From: Pseudomonas nabeulensis
GTDB taxonomy: Bacteria; Pseudomonadota; Gammaproteobacteria; Pseudomonadales; Pseudomonadaceae
Assembly (NCBI RefSeq): GCF_004682045.1
Contig: NZ_QUZT01000025.1
Coordinates: 1 to 64,000, forward strand
Length of the DNA stretch: 64,000 nt
Direction: 5' to 3'
The notes beneath the pieces were generated by a model that had not been told where the DNA came from, ran no database searches, and saw only the letters and a list, made by a program, of their open reading frames with translations. Shown one piece after another: positions 20,463 through 29,038 of this stretch. Made by a program: the position numbers and the translations under genes. The first letter of the stretch is position 1. Every line of letters begins with the position of its first letter.

Positions 20463-21173
20463 ATGACTGACCCCATACGCCTCTCCAAACGCCTTATCGA
20501 ACTGGTCGGCTGCTCCCGTCGGGAGGCTGAGCTGTTTATCGAAGGCGGCTGGGTCTCGGTGGACGGTGAAGTGATCGACGAGCCGCAGTTCAAGGTCACC
20601 ACCCAGAAGGTCGAACTCGACCCCGAAGCCAAGGCCACCGCGCCGGAGCCGGTGACCATCCTGCTGCACGCCCCTGCCGGCGTGGATGCCGAGACCGCAC
20701 TGGCCTCGATCAGCGCCGATACCCTGTCCGAAGAGCACCGCTTCGGCAAGCGCCCGCTCAAGGGCCACTTCCTGCGCCTGACCGCCAGCGCCGACCTGCA
20801 ACCCAAGGCCAGCGGCCTGCTGGTATTCACCCAGGACTGGAAGATTCTGCGCAAGTTGACCGCCGATGCTGCCAAGATCGAGCAGGAATACGTAGTAGAG
20901 GTTGAAGGCGAGATGGTTGCCCACGGCCTCAACCGCCTGAACCACGGCCTGACGTACAAAGGCAAAGAGCTGCCAGCCGTCAAGGCCAGCTGGCAGAACG
21001 AAAACCGCCTGCGTTTTGCGATGAAAAATCCGCAGCCGGGCGTGATCGCGCTGTTTTGCGAAGCGGTTGGCCTCAAGGTCATCGCCATTCGTCGCATCCG
21101 CATCGGCGGCGTGTCCATCGGCAAAGTGCCCGTGGGCCAATGGCGTTACTTGTCCGGCAAAGAGAAGTTCTAA
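20463..21173 (+). CDS. RsuA/RluF-family pseudouridine synthase, divergent active site
   Basis: A 236-residue protein with an N-terminal S4 RNA-binding domain (IRLSKRLIELVGCSRREAELFIEGGWVSVDG, about residues 5-45). The synthase domain then follows, with KASGLLVFTQDW and EQEYVVEVEGE. In classical members the catalytic Asp lies in GRLDxxSxGLL; here the region reads TASADLQPKASGLL, with Asp111 two residues farther from the GLL than usual and no GRL. RNA target and activity are therefore uncertain. Confidence 0.82.
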   Translation: MTDPIRLSKRLIELVGCSRREAELFIEGGWVSVDGEVIDEPQFKVTTQKVELDPEAKATAPEPVTILLHAPAGVDAETALASISADTLSEEHRFGKRPLKGHFLRLTASADLQPKASGLLVFTQDWKILRKLTADAAKIEQEYVVEVEGEMVAHGLNRLNHGLTYKGKELPAVKASWQNENRLRFAMKNPQPGVIALFCEAVGLKVIAIRRIRIGGVSIGKVPVGQWRYLSGKEKF

Positions 21174-21241
21174 GCCGCTCCCCTTTTTTCGATACCGCCT
21201 GATTCGGCGGTGTCCCCAGTTGAATACCAGGATTGCCCACC

Positions 21242-21703
21242 ATGATTCACAACGACGTACTGCGCAGCGTGCGCTACATGCTCGACATCAGCGACAACAA
21301 GATGGTCGAGATCATCAAGCTCGGCGGCATGGACGTGACCAAGGAAGACCTGCAGACCTACCTCAAGAAAGATGAGGAAGAAGGTTTCGTATTCTGCCCG
21401 GACGAAGTGATGGCGCACTTTCTCGACGGTTTGGTGATCTTCAAGCGTGGCAAAGACGAAAGCCGTCCGCCGCAGCCGATCGAAACTCCGGTGACCAACA
21501 ACATCATCCTCAAGAAGCTGCGCGTGGCCTTCGAACTGAAGGAAGACGACATGCACGCGATTCTCAAAGCGGCTGAGTTCCCGGTGTCCAAGCCGGAGCT
21601 GAGCGCGCTGTTCCGCAAGTTCGGCCACACCAACTACCGCCCGTGTGGCGACCAGTTGCTGCGTAATTTCCTCAAGGGCCTGACCCTGCGGGTTCGCGGC
21701 TAA
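21242..21703 (+). CDS. DUF1456 family protein (YehS-like)
   Basis: A 153-residue cytoplasmic protein made of two similar halves. Each half has an NDVLRSVRYMLDISDNKMVEIIKLGG-like or NNIILKKLRVAFELKEDDM-like helix set, and each has a C-terminal FLDGLVIFKRG or FLKGLTLRVRG motif. The duplicated YehS/DUF1456 fold is clear, but the family has no assigned biochemical function. The ATG at 21242 is preferred over a TTG three codons upstream. The trmO start follows three bases after the stop, so the two are probably co-transcribed. Confidence 0.9.
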   Translation: MIHNDVLRSVRYMLDISDNKMVEIIKLGGMDVTKEDLQTYLKKDEEEGFVFCPDEVMAHFLDGLVIFKRGKDESRPPQPIETPVTNNIILKKLRVAFELKEDDMHAILKAAEFPVSKPELSALFRKFGHTNYRPCGDQLLRNFLKGLTLRVRG

Positions 21704-21706
21704 GTC

Positions 21707-22402
21707 ATGAGTTACAACGTCTCGCCCGTCGGCTTCGTGCGCTCCTGCTTCAAGGAGAAGTTCGCCATCCCGCGCCAACCACAACTGGCGCCGGCTGCCC
21801 GTGGCGTGCTGGAACTGGTGGCGCCGTTTGACGGTGGCGAGGCGGTACAGGGTTTGGAACAGGTCAGCCATGTGTGGCTGCTGTTCCTGTTCCACCAGGC
21901 CCTGGAAGACAAGCCCCGCCTGAAAGTGCGCCCGCCACGCCTGGGCGGCAATACGTCCATGGGCGTGTTTGCTACCCGTGCGACCCACCGTCCCAATGGC
22001 ATCGGCCAGTCGGTGGTGAAGCTGGACAAGGTCGAGCCCGGCAAGCTGTGGATTTCCGGGATTGATCTGCTGGATGGCACGCCGGTGCTGGATATCAAGC
22101 CCTATGTGCCGTACGCCGACATCATCGACACCGCCACCAATGACATGGCCAGCGGCGCGCCTGCGCTGATTCCCGTGCAGTGGTTGAAGACCGCGCTGCA
22201 CCAGGCACAAAGCCACGCCCAGCGGCTGGATGAGCCGTTGGTGGCGTTGATTGAGCAATGTTTGGCGCAGGATCCGCGGCCGGCGTACCAGACGCCAGGG
22301 CCGGAGCGGGAATATGGCGCGCAGTTCTGGGATGTGGATGTGCGGTGGCACTATCCCGAGGCGGGCCTTATCTGCGTACTGGAAGTGCTTCCAGCCAACT
22401 GA
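21707..22402 (+). CDS. trmO: tRNA (N6-threonylcarbamoyladenosine-37) methyltransferase TrmO
   Basis: SAM-dependent enzyme of 231 residues from the TsaA/YaeB family. It methylates the t6A37 base of tRNA-Thr to m6t6A. Segments seen: SPVGFVRSCFKEKFAIPRQPQL, LEQVSHVWLLFLFH, GVFATRATHRPNGIG (the cofactor pocket in this beta-barrel family) and DLLDGTPVLDIKPYVPYAD. Length is normal. A REPIN follows 18 bases after the stop. Confidence 0.93.
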   Translation: MSYNVSPVGFVRSCFKEKFAIPRQPQLAPAARGVLELVAPFDGGEAVQGLEQVSHVWLLFLFHQALEDKPRLKVRPPRLGGNTSMGVFATRATHRPNGIGQSVVKLDKVEPGKLWISGIDLLDGTPVLDIKPYVPYADIIDTATNDMASGAPALIPVQWLKTALHQAQSHAQRLDEPLVALIEQCLAQDPRPAYQTPGPEREYGAQFWDVDVRWHYPEAGLICVLEVLPAN

Positions 22403-22420
22403 CGAAACCGAAAACAAAAT

Positions 22421-22522
22421 GTGGGAGGGGCGGTGCGACGATTCGACTTGCCCCCGATAGCGGTGTGTCAGCCATAGATGTATCTACTGACACTCCCTCA
22501 TCGGGGGCAAGCCCCCTCCCAC
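22421..22522. repeat. REPIN with arm insertion, 102 bp
   Basis: Third same-orientation copy of the variant described at 11619, between the convergent ends of trmO and fpr. It could act as a bidirectional mRNA end-stabiliser. Confidence 0.9.
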
Positions 22523-22536
22523 AGTTTTGACCGTGC

Positions 22537-23316
22537 TTATTTCTCGACGAACGCACGCTCGATCAAGTAGTCACCCGGCTCACGCATCCGTGGCGAAACT
22601 TTCAGGCCGAAGCTGTTCAGCACTTCGCTGGTCTCGTCCAACATGCTTGGGCTGCCGCACAGCATGGCGCGGTCGTCTTCGGGGTTGATCGGCGGCAGGC
22701 CGATGTCGGTGAACAGCTTGCCGCTGCGCATCAGGTCGGTCAGGCGGCCTTCGTTTTCGAACGGCTCGCGGGTCACGGTCGGGTAGTAGATCAACTTGTC
22801 ACGCAGCGCTTCGCCGAAGAATTCGTTCTGCGGCAGGTGCTCGGTGATGAACTCGCGATAAGCGACTTCGTTGACGTAACGCACGCCGTGGCACAGGATC
22901 ACTTTTTCAAAGCGCTCGTAGGTTTCCGGGTCCTGGATCACGCTCATAAATGGAGCGAGGCCAGTACCGGTGCTGAGCAGGTACAGGTGTTTGCCCGGCT
23001 TCAAATCGTCAAGCACCAGGGTGCCTGTCGGTTTTTTGCTGATGATGATCTCGTCGCCTTCCTTCAAATGCTGCAATTGGGAAGTCAGCGGGCCATCCGG
23101 CACCTTGATGCTGAAGAACTCCAGATGCTCTTCCCAGTTCGGGCTGGCAATGGAGTAAGCGCGCATGAGCGGGCGGCCGTTGGGCTGTTGCAGGCCGATC
23201 ATCACGAACTGACCGTTCTCGAAGCGCAGGCCCGGATCGCGGGTGCACTTGAAGCTGAACAGAGTGTCGTTCCAGTGATGAACACTGAGGACACGCTCGT
23301 GGTTCATGTTGCTCAT
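22537..23316 (-). CDS. fpr: Ferredoxin-NADP+ reductase Fpr
   Basis: FAD enzyme of 259 residues starting MSNMNHERVLSV, with AGGAG ten bases upstream. FAD is held by RAYSIASPNWEEH, and the NADP domain has LLSTGTGLAPFMSVI, ILCHGVR and LCGSPSMLDET. The C-terminal aromatic region ends DYLIERAFVEK, as in subclass IA bacterial FPRs. It exchanges electrons between NADPH and ferredoxin or flavodoxin in oxidative-stress defence and Fe-S repair. It is divergent from the LysR gene finR, the arrangement known from P. putida, where FinR activates fprA. Confidence 0.95.
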   Translation of the reverse strand: MSNMNHERVLSVHHWNDTLFSFKCTRDPGLRFENGQFVMIGLQQPNGRPLMRAYSIASPNWEEHLEFFSIKVPDGPLTSQLQHLKEGDEIIISKKPTGTLVLDDLKPGKHLYLLSTGTGLAPFMSVIQDPETYERFEKVILCHGVRYVNEVAYREFITEHLPQNEFFGEALRDKLIYYPTVTREPFENEGRLTDLMRSGKLFTDIGLPPINPEDDRAMLCGSPSMLDETSEVLNSFGLKVSPRMREPGDYLIERAFVEK

Positions 23317-23439
23317 GTACGGGGGACTCCTGGAAATGGGTCTGCGCAGTAGTGAGGTGCGCAATTGCACCGCATTCTAATCGCGGCGACAATATCTGTT
23401 AACTGAATTATTAAGATAAGGGTTATCGGTTATATAGAT

Positions 23440-24366
23440 ATGCGATTTACTCTCCGTCAACTGCAAGTCTTCGTCGCCGTCGCCCAGCAGGAAAGCGTCT
23501 CCCGTGCTGCTGGCCTTCTGGCCTTGTCTCAATCCGCCGCCAGCACCTCAATCACCGAGCTGGAGCGTCAGTCCAGCTGCCAGTTATTCGACCGTGCCGG
23601 CAAGCGCTTGAGCCTCAACGCTCTCGGTCATCAGTTGCTGCCCCAGGCGGTGGCGCTGCTGGACCAGGCCAAGGAGATCGAAGACTTGCTCAATGGCAAG
23701 TCCGGCTTCGGTTCCCTGGCAGTCGGCGCCACCCTGACCATTGGTAATTACCTGGCCACCCTGCTGATCGGCAGCTTCATGCAGCAACATCCTGAGAGCC
23801 AGGTGAAGCTGCATGTGCAGAACACTGCGCATATCGTGCATCAGGTTGCCCATTACGAAATTGATCTGGGTCTAATCGAAGGTGACTGCAGCCACCCGGA
23901 TATCGAGGTACAAACCTGGGTGGAGGATGAACTGGTGGTGTTTTGCGCGCCGCAACATCACTTGGCCAAGCGTGGCGTGGCGACGATGGACGAGTTGACT
24001 CACGAAGCGTGGATCCTGCGGGAACAAGGTTCCGGCACGCGCCTGACCTTCGACCAGGCCATGCGCCATCATCGTAGCGCGCTGAACATCCGCCTGGAGT
24101 TGGAACACACCGAGGCGATCAAGCGGGCGGTGGAGTCTGGCTTGGGGATTGGCTGTATTTCCCGGCTGGCGCTGCGCGATGCATTCCGCCGTGGCAGCCT
24201 GGTGCCGGTGGAAACCCCGGACCTGGACCTGGCCCGGCAGTTTTATTTCATCTGGCATAAACAGAAGTACCAGACCTCGGCAATGCGCGAGTTCCTGGAA
24301 CTGTGCCGCGCCTTCACCGCCGGGGTTCAGCGCAGCGACGAGATCGTACTGCCGAGCATTGCCTGA
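23440..24366 (+). CDS. finR: LysR-type regulator FinR
   Basis: A 308-residue LysR protein. Residues 1-60 have MRFTLRQLQVFVAVAQQESVSRAAGLLALSQSAAS with the winged HTH; the effector domain follows. Its position head-to-head with fpr, 123 bases apart, matches FinR of P. putida, where it is needed for induction of the ferredoxin-NADP reductase under superoxide stress or iron limitation. The shared intergenic DNA is AT-rich with a GATAAGGGTTATC inverted repeat, a possible FinR site. Confidence 0.88.
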   Translation: MRFTLRQLQVFVAVAQQESVSRAAGLLALSQSAASTSITELERQSSCQLFDRAGKRLSLNALGHQLLPQAVALLDQAKEIEDLLNGKSGFGSLAVGATLTIGNYLATLLIGSFMQQHPESQVKLHVQNTAHIVHQVAHYEIDLGLIEGDCSHPDIEVQTWVEDELVVFCAPQHHLAKRGVATMDELTHEAWILREQGSGTRLTFDQAMRHHRSALNIRLELEHTEAIKRAVESGLGIGCISRLALRDAFRRGSLVPVETPDLDLARQFYFIWHKQKYQTSAMREFLELCRAFTAGVQRSDEIVLPSIA

Positions 24367-24369
24367 GTC

Positions 24370-24738
24370 TTAGATCAGGATCACCGCCCACACCAGGGTA
24401 ATCATGGTCAGTGCCACGAATTGCGCGGCGCTGCCCATGTCCTTGGCGTTCTTGGACAGCGGATGGCGATCCAGGGAGATCCGGTCAATCGCCGCTTCCA
24501 CCGCCGAGTTGAGCAATTCAACGATCAACGCCAGCAGGCACACGGCAATCAACAGCGCCCGCTCAACGCGGCTGACGTGCAGGAAAAAGCTCAGCGGGAT
24601 CAGGATGACGTTAAGCAACACCAACTGACGGAAAGCCGCCTCGCCGGTAAAAGCCGCACGCAGGCCGTCCAGGGAATAGCCCCCCGCATTGAAGATCCGT
24701 TTGATACCGGTTTGACCCTTGAAAGGCGACATAGACAT
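24370..24738 (-). CDS. dgkA: Diacylglycerol kinase
   Basis: Small integral membrane kinase of 122 residues with three transmembrane helices. It has GYSLDGLRAAFTGEAAFRQL, the central VELLNSAVEAAIDRIS (active-site Glu and Asn) and KNAKDMGSAAQF. It phosphorylates diacylglycerol released from membrane-derived glucan synthesis, which links it to opgD function. Two ATGs (24738, 24732) are possible; neither has a strong Shine-Dalgarno. It converges with finR and lies downstream of erdR as in P. aeruginosa. Confidence 0.93.
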   Translation of the reverse strand: MSMSPFKGQTGIKRIFNAGGYSLDGLRAAFTGEAAFRQLVLLNVILIPLSFFLHVSRVERALLIAVCLLALIVELLNSAVEAAIDRISLDRHPLSKNAKDMGSAAQFVALTMITLVWAVILI

Positions 24739-24807
24739 AGGCAACTGAACTAAAGGAGTGGGGAAACTAGAGCACGCAAAGTCAAAAAAGCGTGAATCGG
24801 TTCCATC

Positions 24808-25458
24808 TTAATGCTGCGAAATTGACTCAAGTTGTTGCAACAGCAGCGCCGCCTGGGTGCGAGTACGCACGCCCAGCTTGCGGAAGATCGCCGTCACGTG
24901 GGCCTTGATGGTCGCTTCCGACACGCTCAACTCGTAGGCAATCTGCTTGTTCAACAAGCCTTCACACACCATGGTCAGCACGCGGAATTGCTGGGGCGTC
25001 AGACTGGCCAGGCCATCACGCGCCGCCTTGGCATCGTCGGACACGTTGATTTCTTCAAACGCCTGGGGCGGCCAGGACACATCGCCGTCGAGCACGGTGC
25101 GCACGGCTTTCTGGATGTCTTCCATGGCGCTGGACTTGGGGATGAAACCGCTGGCACCGAACTCTTTGGAGCGTACCACCACGTCGGCTTCTTCCTGGGC
25201 CGAGACCATCACCACGGGAATCTGCGGATACTGCCCGCGCAACAACACCAGACCCGAGAAACCGTAGGCGCCGGGCATGTTCAGGTCGAGCAGCACCAGG
25301 TCCCAGTCGGATTTTTCGGTGAGGCGGGCTTCCAGCTCGGCAATGCTGGCCACTTCGACCAGGCGTACGTCCGGGCCAAGGCCCAGGGTCACTGCTTGAT
25401 GCAGGGCGCTGCGAAACAGCGGATGGTCATCGGCTATCAGGATTTCGTATGTGGCCAT
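24808..25458 (-). CDS. erdR: LuxR-type response regulator ErdR (CrbR)
   Basis: A 216-residue NarL/FixJ regulator. The receiver (residues 1-125) has ILIADDHPLF with acidic residues, LVLLDLNMPG with the phospho-Asp, and the Lys in GFIPKSS. The C-terminal GerE HTH has LTPQQFRVLTMVCEGLLNKQIAYELSVSEATIKAHV. With dgkA and the DTW gene it matches the P. aeruginosa PA3603-PA3605 order, where PA3604 is ErdR, the partner of the MxtR/CrbS kinase controlling acetate and ethanol metabolism genes such as acetyl-CoA synthetase. Confidence 0.87.
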   Translation of the reverse strand: MATYEILIADDHPLFRSALHQAVTLGLGPDVRLVEVASIAELEARLTEKSDWDLVLLDLNMPGAYGFSGLVLLRGQYPQIPVVMVSAQEEADVVVRSKEFGASGFIPKSSAMEDIQKAVRTVLDGDVSWPPQAFEEINVSDDAKAARDGLASLTPQQFRVLTMVCEGLLNKQIAYELSVSEATIKAHVTAIFRKLGVRTRTQAALLLQQLESISQH

Positions 25459-25606
25459 TGATTAAATGATCCTGTTTTTTATGGGAGCCCTGATGGGTTC
25501 AGGGTTCGCCAATACACAAGGCGGTTAGCCTGGGGGTCAAGCACTACGCCCGTGGGCATTTTAGCGGGTTACGCGCTCTGGGTGCCATCATGCAAACGTC
25601 GTCTGG

Positions 25607-26371
25607 CTATACCGCTGGTACATAGGGCGCAAGACGTTGATGAACATTGTCTTCCATGTTCAACGGCAACTGGAACTTCGCCGCCAGGTAATGAGTACTG
25701 AATACATCCAGGTAGGCATCCAGCACTTCGCTGGCAGTATCGTCGGCGGCCAGCTCCAGGCACAGCGCAGCGACTTCGGCCGTACAGAAATGATCATCGC
25801 GCTTGGAGCGGCGCAGCTTGTAGCGTGACAGCTGCTCGGGCGCCAGGCTCAATACCGGCAAATGCTCCAGATACGGGCTTTTGCGAAACATCTTGCGCGC
25901 TTCGCTCCAGGTGCCGTCAAGCAGGATGAACAATGGGCGCTTGCCCTCCTCCACCTTCACTTCGTTCACCACACGCTCGGGCGCGACAAATTCGCCGGGG
26001 AACACGATGTAGGGCTGCCACTGCGGGTCGGCCAGCAAGGTCAGCAAAGCCGGGTCGACTTCGGTACGCGACCAGGCGAACGCGGTGGTGTCATCGATCA
26101 CATCGGCGATCAGCCAACCCGTGTTACTGGGTTTCATCGGCTCGACATCGTGCATGAGCAGGCACATCGCGGAACGGGCCTCGACCTTGGGCCGCCAGGC
26201 GCAAAGACAATACTCGGGGATCACCCGACAGCCAGGGCAGCGTTCGGCACGGGAACCGCGATTGAGGAACGGCCTGACGGCACGGGCCAGGCGCTGGGTG
26301 CGTAGGCGAGAGACGGCGTGGCTCATCGGTTGCGCCGTTGGGGCGGGTAAATCGACACAGTGAAAACTCAT
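25607..26371 (-). CDS. DTW domain protein (probable tRNA-uridine aminocarboxypropyltransferase)
   Basis: A 254-residue protein. Four cysteines in RCPGCRVIPEYCLCAW likely bind zinc. The DTW core has DGTWSEARKMFRKSPYL and the LSRYKLRRSKRDDHFCTAEVAA segment. E. coli TapT/YfiP of this family adds the aminocarboxypropyl group of SAM to U47 of tRNA (acp3U). A later ATG at 26326 is a plausible alternative start because neither start has a clear ribosome-binding site. It is upstream of erdR on the same strand. Confidence 0.85.
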   Translation of the reverse strand: MSFHCVDLPAPTAQPMSHAVSRLRTQRLARAVRPFLNRGSRAERCPGCRVIPEYCLCAWRPKVEARSAMCLLMHDVEPMKPSNTGWLIADVIDDTTAFAWSRTEVDPALLTLLADPQWQPYIVFPGEFVAPERVVNEVKVEEGKRPLFILLDGTWSEARKMFRKSPYLEHLPVLSLAPEQLSRYKLRRSKRDDHFCTAEVAALCLELAADDTASEVLDAYLDVFSTHYLAAKFQLPLNMEDNVHQRLAPYVPAV

Positions 26372-26505
26372 GGAGGGCTTAAGTGGCCGCAGTTTACCAG
26401 CGATACGCCTGGCTGTAGTGGCAAGGGGTCACCTATAATTGCGCGCCACTGAACGCTCAGCGCAGTGGCTGGTCTATGCACCAGTAACCGAATCAGGAGA
26501 GTTTC

Positions 26506-26946
26506 ATGCTGCGTTCCATGCTGCGTCTTGCCGCCCCCTCCATCGCGCTTGCGCTGGTATTGCCCGTCGGCGCCCAGGCGGCCTCGCTGCTGGAGGCCCA
26601 AATGAACCGGAAGCTGCAAAGCGTCGCGGCCGAAAGCAACAAGGACCTGCCCCGGGAAATCGACGAAAAAACCCTGGAAGTGGCCTACACGGTTGAAGGC
26701 ATGCAATTGATCGATCATCTCAGCGTACAGCCAGACCGCGCTGAGCAGATGCGCGCCAACCCCAAGGCCGTATATTTCCAACTCGGCCAGAGCGTCTGCC
26801 TGAACAAGGGCTATCGCGAACTGATGGCCAAAGGTGCAGTGATGCGCTACGAAATCACTGAGAACAAGACCAATCGCCCTGTTGCCTCGGTGAAATTCAT
26901 CGAAGCCGATTGCCCGGCGCCTGCTGCAGCCAAGAAGAAAAAGTAA
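26506..26946 (+). CDS. Exported protein resembling PA3611 (QSregVF-type)
   Basis: A 146-residue secreted or periplasmic protein with a signal peptide cut after GAQA (about residue 25), a helical N-terminal region and a beta-rich part (GQSVCLNKGYRELM, VASVKFIEADCP). The two cysteines may pair. The C-terminus ends AAAKKKK. Position near the recA-cinA-mutS segment and general shape suggest the P. aeruginosa PA3611 family, described structurally as a putative quorum-sensing-regulated virulence factor; that assignment is tentative. AGGAGAG lies upstream of the ATG. Confidence 0.65.
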   Translation: MLRSMLRLAAPSIALALVLPVGAQAASLLEAQMNRKLQSVAAESNKDLPREIDEKTLEVAYTVEGMQLIDHLSVQPDRAEQMRANPKAVYFQLGQSVCLNKGYRELMAKGAVMRYEITENKTNRPVASVKFIEADCPAPAAAKKKK

Positions 26947-27237
26947 CGGTTTGACCCTCGCGCGCTGCCGTTCGGTGGCGCGCACGCCCTCCGCTTCAAG
27001 TCCTTCCAGACAGCTAAACTGCGTAACAGGCGCCCAATAAGTGGTTGCCAGCCAAGGGTTTTGCGGCCCATGATCAAGCCATCCCAACCGTTTATTCACA
27101 GCGATTTCTCATGCTGTTCTGTAACAATTTCAGGGCAAAAGAAGGTTGCCCCCTGCGGCAAGCAGCGACACATGCAGTGTCGTCGCTCCGGCGAATGGCT
27201 CGTCGGCCACCCGGGCCCTGTAAGAAGGAGACGTTGA

Positions 27238-28350
27238 ATGCCTTACGAACCGAATGACCGCCTGCTCCAGCTTTTTGAAGAAAACGGGGCCGACCTCACG
27301 CAGCAGGTCGAAACACAACTCCAACTGATCGCTCCCAACAGCCCGAATATCCCTTTGTATCGCGACATGATCCTGACTGTGCTGCGCATGGCGAAGGACG
27401 ACCGCAGCCGCTGGAATGCCAAGATCACCCTGCAAGCAATCCGCGAGTTGGATAACGCTTTCCGTGTACTCGAACAATTCAAAGGGCGCCGCAAAGTCAC
27501 GGTGTTCGGCTCGGCCCGTACGCCGGTCGAAAGCCCGCTGTACGCGTTGGCCCGAGAAGTGGGCGCGGTACTCGCGCAATCGGACATGATGGTGATCACC
27601 GGCGGCGGCGGCGGGATCATGGCGGCAGCTCATGAAGGCGCTGGCCTGGAACATAGCCTGGGGTTCAATATCACCCTGCCGTTCGAGCAGCATGCCAACC
27701 CGACCATCGACGGTACTGAGAACCTGCTGTCTTTCCACTTTTTCTTCACCCGCAAACTGTTCTTCGTCAAGGAAGCCGATGCACTGGTGCTGTGCCCGGG
27801 CGGTTTCGGCACGCTGGATGAAGCGCTTGAGGTATTGACCCTGATCCAGACCGGCAAGAGCCCACTGGTTCCGGTGGTACTGCTGGATGCACCGGGCGGC
27901 GGGTTCTGGCAAGGCGCCCTGGATTTTATCCGCAGCCAGCTGGAGGCCAATCGCTATATCCTGCCCACCGACCTCAAGCTGGTGCGCTTGGTCTACAGCG
28001 CAGAAGAGGCAGTGGAAGAGATCAATCGGTTTTATGCCAACTTCCATTCCACCCGTTGGTTGAAACGTGAGTTTGTGGTGCGCATGCATCACCCGCTCAG
28101 CGATCGGGCACTGGCCCATTTGCAGAGTGAGTTTGCGAGCTTGCGGTTAAGCGGGGAGTTCCAGCAGCTTACGTATACGGGTGAGGAGCATGATGGGCCG
28201 GAGTTCAGCCATTTGACGCGGTTGGTGTTCAACTTCAATGGTCGTGACCAGGGCCGACTGCGGGAGTTGGTGGATTACATCAACTTGCCGGAGAACTGGG
28301 TGCAGGCTCAGGGGAAGGCGCAGCAGCGGGTGACGCCGGAGCCGGCGTAA
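27238..28350 (+). CDS. LOG-family protein (lysine decarboxylase-like Rossmann fold)
   Basis: A 370-residue protein. The central Rossmann domain has TVFGSARTP, ITGGGGGIMAAAHEGA, and PGGFGTLDEALEVLTLIQ, the PGGxGTxxE motif that marks LOG phosphoribohydrolases and lysine-decarboxylase-like proteins. It carries N- and C-terminal extensions of about 90 and 100 residues compared with minimal LOG enzymes, as in the YgdH/PpnN class of nucleotide 5'-monophosphate nucleosidases, though it is shorter. GAAGGAG precedes the ATG. Substrate not certain. Confidence 0.85.
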   Translation: MPYEPNDRLLQLFEENGADLTQQVETQLQLIAPNSPNIPLYRDMILTVLRMAKDDRSRWNAKITLQAIRELDNAFRVLEQFKGRRKVTVFGSARTPVESPLYALAREVGAVLAQSDMMVITGGGGGIMAAAHEGAGLEHSLGFNITLPFEQHANPTIDGTENLLSFHFFFTRKLFFVKEADALVLCPGGFGTLDEALEVLTLIQTGKSPLVPVVLLDAPGGGFWQGALDFIRSQLEANRYILPTDLKLVRLVYSAEEAVEEINRFYANFHSTRWLKREFVVRMHHPLSDRALAHLQSEFASLRLSGEFQQLTYTGEEHDGPEFSHLTRLVFNFNGRDQGRLRELVDYINLPENWVQAQGKAQQRVTPEPA

Positions 28351-28371
28351 TTTTTTAGTTTTTTCGCAAAT

Positions 28372-28410
28372 AAAAAAGCCCCGCCTGCAGTAATGCAGGC
28401 GGGGCTTTTT
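28372..28410. terminator. Bidirectional intrinsic terminator
   Basis: AAAAAGCCCCGCCTGCA pairs perfectly with its complement around a four-base loop, with A- and T-runs on both sides. It serves the LOG gene on the plus strand. Confidence 0.93.
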
Positions 28411-28543
28411 GTAGTGAGCGGGCTTGTCCCGCGCTGGGTGGCGAAGCCGCCCCAATAAGGCCGCCGCGGAGTATCAGGTATAACGTGGAGTCTGGTTTTG
28501 GGGCGGCTTCGCCACCCAGCGCGGGACAAGCCCGCTCACTACA
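28411..28543. repeat. Long REPIN, GTAGTGAGCGGGCTTG family, 133 bp
   Basis: Arms of about 40 bases (GTAGTGAGCGGGCTTGTCCC at the left) are complementary to the right arm. A second copy of identical length is at 50588 and a single-arm version at 43084. Confidence 0.92.
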
Positions 28544-28562
28544 ACAGCACAATCTCCGATGT

Positions 28563-29030
28563 TCAATCGTCCATATCCCGGCCGCTCAGTAGGCGGCTGA
28601 TCATCTCCATCGAAAAACCGCGATAACTCAGAAAGCGTCCCTGTTTCGCGCGCTCTTTGGCATCAATCGGCAGATGACCAGAGAACTTGCGGCGCCAGGT
28701 GTCTTCCAACTGCGACTGCCAACTGATTCCGCTTTCACGCAGGGCCAGATCAATATCAGCACGTTGAAGGCCGCGCTGGCTCAATTCTTCGCGAATCCGC
28801 GCCGGGCCGTAGCCAGAGCGGGCTCGATAGGAGACAAAGCTTTCGAGGTAACGGGATTCCGACAACAACCCTTCTTCCGTCAAACGGTCAAGGGCGGTTT
28901 CGATCATCTCGGGTTCTGCGCCGCGCTGACGCAGCTTACGCGTCAGCTCGACTCGACCATGCTCGCGGCGAGCGAGCAGGTCCATTGCAGTGCGCCGAAC
29001 GGCGACGAGTGTATCCAGTACAACTGTCAT
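28563..29030 (-). CDS. recX: Regulatory protein RecX
   Basis: Small RecA-modulating protein of 155 residues built from three-helix repeats: [40 protein letters not shown], and [13 protein letters not shown]. RecX binds RecA filaments and limits recombination and SOS activation. It lies eight bases after recA on the same strand, so it is probably expressed by readthrough from the recA promoter. Its stop is 19 bases from a REPIN. Confidence 0.95.
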   Translation of the reverse strand: MTVVLDTLVAVRRTAMDLLARREHGRVELTRKLRQRGAEPEMIETALDRLTEEGLLSESRYLESFVSYRARSGYGPARIREELSQRGLQRADIDLALRESGISWQSQLEDTWRRKFSGHLPIDAKERAKQGRFLSYRGFSMEMISRLLSGRDMDD

Positions 29031-29038
29031 CGTTGAAA

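Noticed and set aside
22258..22556. Small frames running through the REPIN between trmO and fpr
   Set aside because: They translate REP sequence only and lack start signals, unlike the GNAT gene, where a true domain leads into the repeat.
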